A stretch of 64,000 nt of DNA, taken from Pseudooceanicola spongiae. Its GTDB lineage: Bacteria > Pseudomonadota > Alphaproteobacteria > Rhodobacterales > Rhodobacteraceae. This document shows positions 61,441 through 64,000 of this stretch, piece after piece. Position 1 is the first letter of the stretch. Every line of letters starts with the position of its first letter. Where the stretch lies: contig NZ_CP045201.1 in NCBI RefSeq assembly GCF_014899185.1, forward strand, positions 3,945,501-4,009,500. The letters are read 5' to 3'. Below the pieces are notes generated by a model that worked only from the letters and a program-made list of their open reading frames with translations, was not told where the DNA came from and did not search any database. Made by a program: the position numbers and the translations under genes.

Positions 61441-63587
61441 CCGCGCCTCCAGTCGTGAAAGCGACGCACCACGCCCAGCAGGCGGGCGTTGATATGGGCG
61501 CGGCGCCAGGTGCCGGCGACGCTTTTGTTCGCCTCGGCCAGCGTCGGGTAGATGTGGATCGTACCGAGGATCTTGTTCAGCCCCAGCCCGTGTTTCATCG
61601 CCAGAACGAATTCGGCCAGAAGCTCGGCGGAGTGCGCGCCGACGATGGTGGCGCCGAGGATGCGGTCCTTGCCGGGCACGGTCAGCACCTTGACGAAGCC
61701 ACGGGTGGCGCTGTCGGCGATGGCGCGGTCGAGTTCGGCGAGGTCATAGCGGGTGACCTCATGGGAGATATTCTGGGCCTGCGCCTCGGCTTCGGACAGG
61801 CCGACGCGGGCGACCTCGGGGTCGGTGAAGGTTGCGAAGGGGATGACGCGGTAATCGGCCTTGAAGCGTTTGAAATCGCCGAACAGCGCATTCACGGCGG
61901 CGAACCACGCCTGATGGCTGGCGGTATGGGTGAACTGGTAGGGCCCGGCGACATCCCCCGCGGCGAGGATATTGGGGTAGAGGGTTTCGAGGTAGTCGTT
62001 CGTCTCAAGCACGCGATCGCAGGGGATGCTCAGCTCCTCCAGCCCGAAGCCCTGCAGGCGGGCGCGGCGGCCCACGGCGACGATGATTTCATCGAACGCG
62101 ATCCGCTGGGGGGAGCCGTTGTGGCTGACCTCAATCCATTTTTCGCCGTCGGTGATACCGCAGGCCTGCGCCTTGTGATCAGTCAGGACGCGCACGCCGT
62201 CGGCCTCGAGCGCGGTCTGCACCATGGCAGAGACCTCCGCGTCTTCGCGCGAAAGCAGGCGGTCGCCCTGTTCGATCTGGATGACATCGCTGCCGAGGCG
62301 GGCGAAGGCCTGTGACAGCTCGCACCCGATGGGGCCGCCGCCGAGGATCGCGAGGCGGGCGGGCGGGGTGTCGCGGTCGCTGAGGTGCGCCCACATCGTG
62401 TCGGAGGTGAGGGGGGCGACGACCTCCAGCCCCGGCAGTGGTGGCAGGTAAGGGCGGGAACCGGTGGCGAGGATAATGGCGCGGCTGGTCAGGCGCTGGA
62501 CGGTGCCGTCATGGGCCGTGATCTGCACTGTCCAGGGGTCGATCAGGCGGGCATGGCCGAGCAGGACCTCGACGCCGAGGCCCTCGTAGCGTTCCACCGA
62601 GTCATGCGGTTCGATATCGGAAATGATGCGGTGAATGCGGGCCATCAGGGCGCGGAAGGGCACCTGCGGCTGGGTGTCGCTCAGGCCATAGTCGCTGGCG
62701 TGGCGCATCTGGTGGGCGAGGGTGGCGCTGCGGATCAGCGCCTTGGAGGGCACGCAACCGTAGTTCAGGCAGTCGCCGCCCATCTTGTGCGCCTCGACCA
62801 GTGTGACGCGGGCCTTGGTGGCGGCGGCGATATAGGCCGAGACGAGGCCCGCCGCGCCTGCGCCGATGACGATCAGGTTGCGGTCGTAGGCCACGGGCCG
62901 TGTCCAGCCGCGATAGGCGCGGCGTCGCTTGATCATGGCCAGGACCAGACGGGCGATCCACGGGAACACCGCCAGCAAAGCGAAGGACGCGAGGATGCGG
63001 GGCGAGACGATGCCCGAGAGGCTGTCGAGCGTCGCCAGTTGCGTGCCCGCGTTGACGTAGATCGCGGTGCCCGCCAGCATCCCGGCCTGACTGACGAGGT
63101 AGAACACCCGCGCGGGCATGGCCGAGAGACCCATCAGCAGGTTGACGGCAAAGAACGGCACCACCGGGATTAGTCGCAGCGTGAACAGATAGAAGGCGCC
63201 GTCGCGCTTCAGCCCGGCGTCGATCTTGTCGGCGCGCGCCCCGAGGCGCTGTTTCACCCAGTCGCGCAGCAGATAGCGCGCCGCGAGGAACGCCAGTGTC
63301 GCCCCGATGCTGGAGGCAAAGGAGACCAGCAGCAGCCCCTGCCAGAAGCCGAACAGCGCACCCGAGGCCAGCGTCATCCACAGCGCCAGCGGAAGTGACA
63401 GGGCGGTGACGATGACATAGCCCGCAAAGACCAGCGCGAAGAGGGTCAGCGCATGGTCCTGCCGCCAGCCCTCAAGACGGGCCAGCAGATCGCGCAGCGC
63501 GCCGAGGTCGAGCGGATGGGCGCGCAGCAACAGAGCTGCCGCAACGACCACGATCACCAGAACGAGAAAGAGCAGGGGTTTCTTCAC
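61437..63587 (-). CDS. TVP38/TMEM64 membrane domain fused to mercuric-reductase-like disulfide oxidoreductase
   Basis: 716 residues. Residues 1-230 are a TVP38 (VTT/DedA-like) membrane domain: SLPLALWMTLASGALFGFW, FTLRLIPVVPFFAVNLLMGL. Residues 238-716 are a class I pyridine nucleotide-disulfide oxidoreductase: VIGAGAAGLVSAYIAAATKA, redox site GGDCLNYGCVPSKAL, AILGGGPIGCELSQAFA, ILAAGDVAGPYQFTHTASHQ and the C-terminal GTIHIYPTLAEANK. No MerA N-terminal metal domain or C-terminal Cys pair is present, so mercury is an unlikely substrate. First gene of the six-gene operon. Confidence 0.9.
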   Translation of the reverse strand: MKKPLLFLVLVIVVVAAALLLRAHPLDLGALRDLLARLEGWRQDHALTLFALVFAGYVIVTALSLPLALWMTLASGALFGFWQGLLLVSFASSIGATLAFLAARYLLRDWVKQRLGARADKIDAGLKRDGAFYLFTLRLIPVVPFFAVNLLMGLSAMPARVFYLVSQAGMLAGTAIYVNAGTQLATLDSLSGIVSPRILASFALLAVFPWIARLVLAMIKRRRAYRGWTRPVAYDRNLIVIGAGAAGLVSAYIAAATKARVTLVEAHKMGGDCLNYGCVPSKALIRSATLAHQMRHASDYGLSDTQPQVPFRALMARIHRIISDIEPHDSVERYEGLGVEVLLGHARLIDPWTVQITAHDGTVQRLTSRAIILATGSRPYLPPLPGLEVVAPLTSDTMWAHLSDRDTPPARLAILGGGPIGCELSQAFARLGSDVIQIEQGDRLLSREDAEVSAMVQTALEADGVRVLTDHKAQACGITDGEKWIEVSHNGSPQRIAFDEIIVAVGRRARLQGFGLEELSIPCDRVLETNDYLETLYPNILAAGDVAGPYQFTHTASHQAWFAAVNALFGDFKRFKADYRVIPFATFTDPEVARVGLSEAEAQAQNISHEVTRYDLAELDRAIADSATRGFVKVLTVPGKDRILGATIVGAHSAELLAEFVLAMKHGLGLNKILGTIHIYPTLAEANKSVAGTWRRAHINARLLGVVRRFHDWRRG

Positions 63588-63830
63588 GATGGGCCTTTCG
63601 GGCTGGGCGATAGGGTCTGACTGTCCCTTCGCCCCAAGGTAACGCTTTGTTACGCCGTGTCAGTGGCTTTTGCGAAATGATTGACGCGGCGTTGCTGGGC
63701 AGGGGCTGTGGCCGGGCTGCAAAAGCGCTGCAAAAGCGGGGGGCTGCGCTGATTTGACCTCGCATCCGGTCGCGCAAAGCAGGATTATCGCGGGCAGGTC
63801 CGGGCGGACCTTTGCACGAGGGCGCGACCG
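63588..63830. promoter_or_regulatory. Divergent intergenic region with tandem 11-bp repeat
   Basis: 243 bases between the leftward six-gene operon and the rightward antiporter. GCTGCAAAAGC occurs twice in tandem at 63716-63737, and GTAAC-GCTTT-GTTAC forms a short dyad near 63641-63655. Both could be regulatory sites. No ribosome binding site stands out before the ATG at 63831. Confidence 0.35.
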
Positions 63831-64000
63831 ATGAACGATGAAATCCTGCTGATCACCTTCACTCTGTTTCTGGCGGGCTCAATCGCGGTGCCGATTGCGA
63901 CGCGCTTTGGCCTCGGCTCGGTGCTGGGGTACTTGCTGGCGGGGATCGCGATCAGCCCGGTGCTGGGCTGGATCGGCGTCGATGTGATGGCTTTGCAGCA
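63831..64000 (+). CDS. Kef-type cation:proton antiporter, N-terminal part
   Basis: The ATG at 63831 opens a frame to the window edge encoding [20 protein letters not shown], then [19 protein letters not shown] and [15 protein letters not shown]. The [21 protein letters not shown] stretch is characteristic of the first helices of KefB/KefC-like antiporters (CPA2). Truncated by the window, so regulatory domains cannot be assessed. Confidence 0.8.
   Translation, partial: MNDEILLITFTLFLAGSIAVPIATRFGLGSVLGYLLAGIAISPVLGWIGVDVMALQ

Noticed and set aside
61437..63587. Mercury resistance operon
   Set aside because: The reductase lacks the metal-binding domain and C-terminal Cys pair, and no merR, merT or merP gene is nearby.

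Overview
The window is a high-GC alphaproteobacterial sequence, most likely from the Rhodobacterales (Roseobacter-type). The evidence is the gene content: a frcBCAR-type fructose importer, many FixJ/HWE-type signalling proteins, strongly GC-biased third codon positions and tightly overlapping operons. No rRNA, tRNA or CRISPR array was seen. All functional calls come from reading motifs and family resemblance by eye.

Bases 1 to about 10,900 are mobile. Bases 1-6,654 hold the right part of an integrative, probably mobilisable element: a relaxase, two small proteins, a VapE-type ATPase, an AlpA-type regulator and a P4-type tyrosine integrase. Behind it lies an older island (about 6.8-10.9 kb) of lower GC with leucine-rich-repeat, Sel1-repeat and YbjN-like genes, an IS1380 remnant and a truncated second integrase. 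The sequence just outside each integrase N-terminus is repeated (6655-6822 and 10728-10893), which suggests tandem integration at one site.

From 11.3 to 20.2 kb there is a signalling block: a receiver-only protein, a 1,664-residue Ser/Thr kinase-ATPase-GAF-histidine kinase, a REC-PAS-histidine kinase, an alpha/beta hydrolase and a FixJ-like regulator.

From 20.4 to 36.4 kb there is a catabolic block: a mesaconyl-CoA-type hydratase, a zinc alcohol dehydrogenase, a branched-chain-amino-acid-type ABC importer with an aldehyde dehydrogenase and an SDR, a class I fumarase/mesaconase-like enzyme with a CitE-type lyase, and a divergent operon of CoA-transferase, methyltransferase, acyl-CoA dehydrogenase and MmgE/PrpD protein. 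Together these fit import and oxidation of a compound feeding a branched C5 dicarboxylate route (mesaconate/citramalate to acetyl-CoA and pyruvate). The substrate is not known.

From 36.6 to 44.5 kb a ribose-type ABC importer includes a permease fused to a strictosidine-synthase/SMP-30-like beta-propeller, a second free propeller and a terminal LysR regulator. From 44.5 to 50.4 kb come a second signalling cluster, a cyclic-nucleotide-binding/thioredoxin-reductase-like fusion lacking the CxxC, a UBP-type zinc-finger protein and a Dps protein. rarA follows, then the frcBCA genes and divergent frcR with a clear palindromic operator candidate. The right end (56.3-63.6 kb) is a six-gene minus-strand operon resembling E. 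coli ynjBCD-F, joined to a SelD-related FAD enzyme and a TVP38-disulfide-reductase fusion. A partial Kef-type antiporter begins at the right edge.
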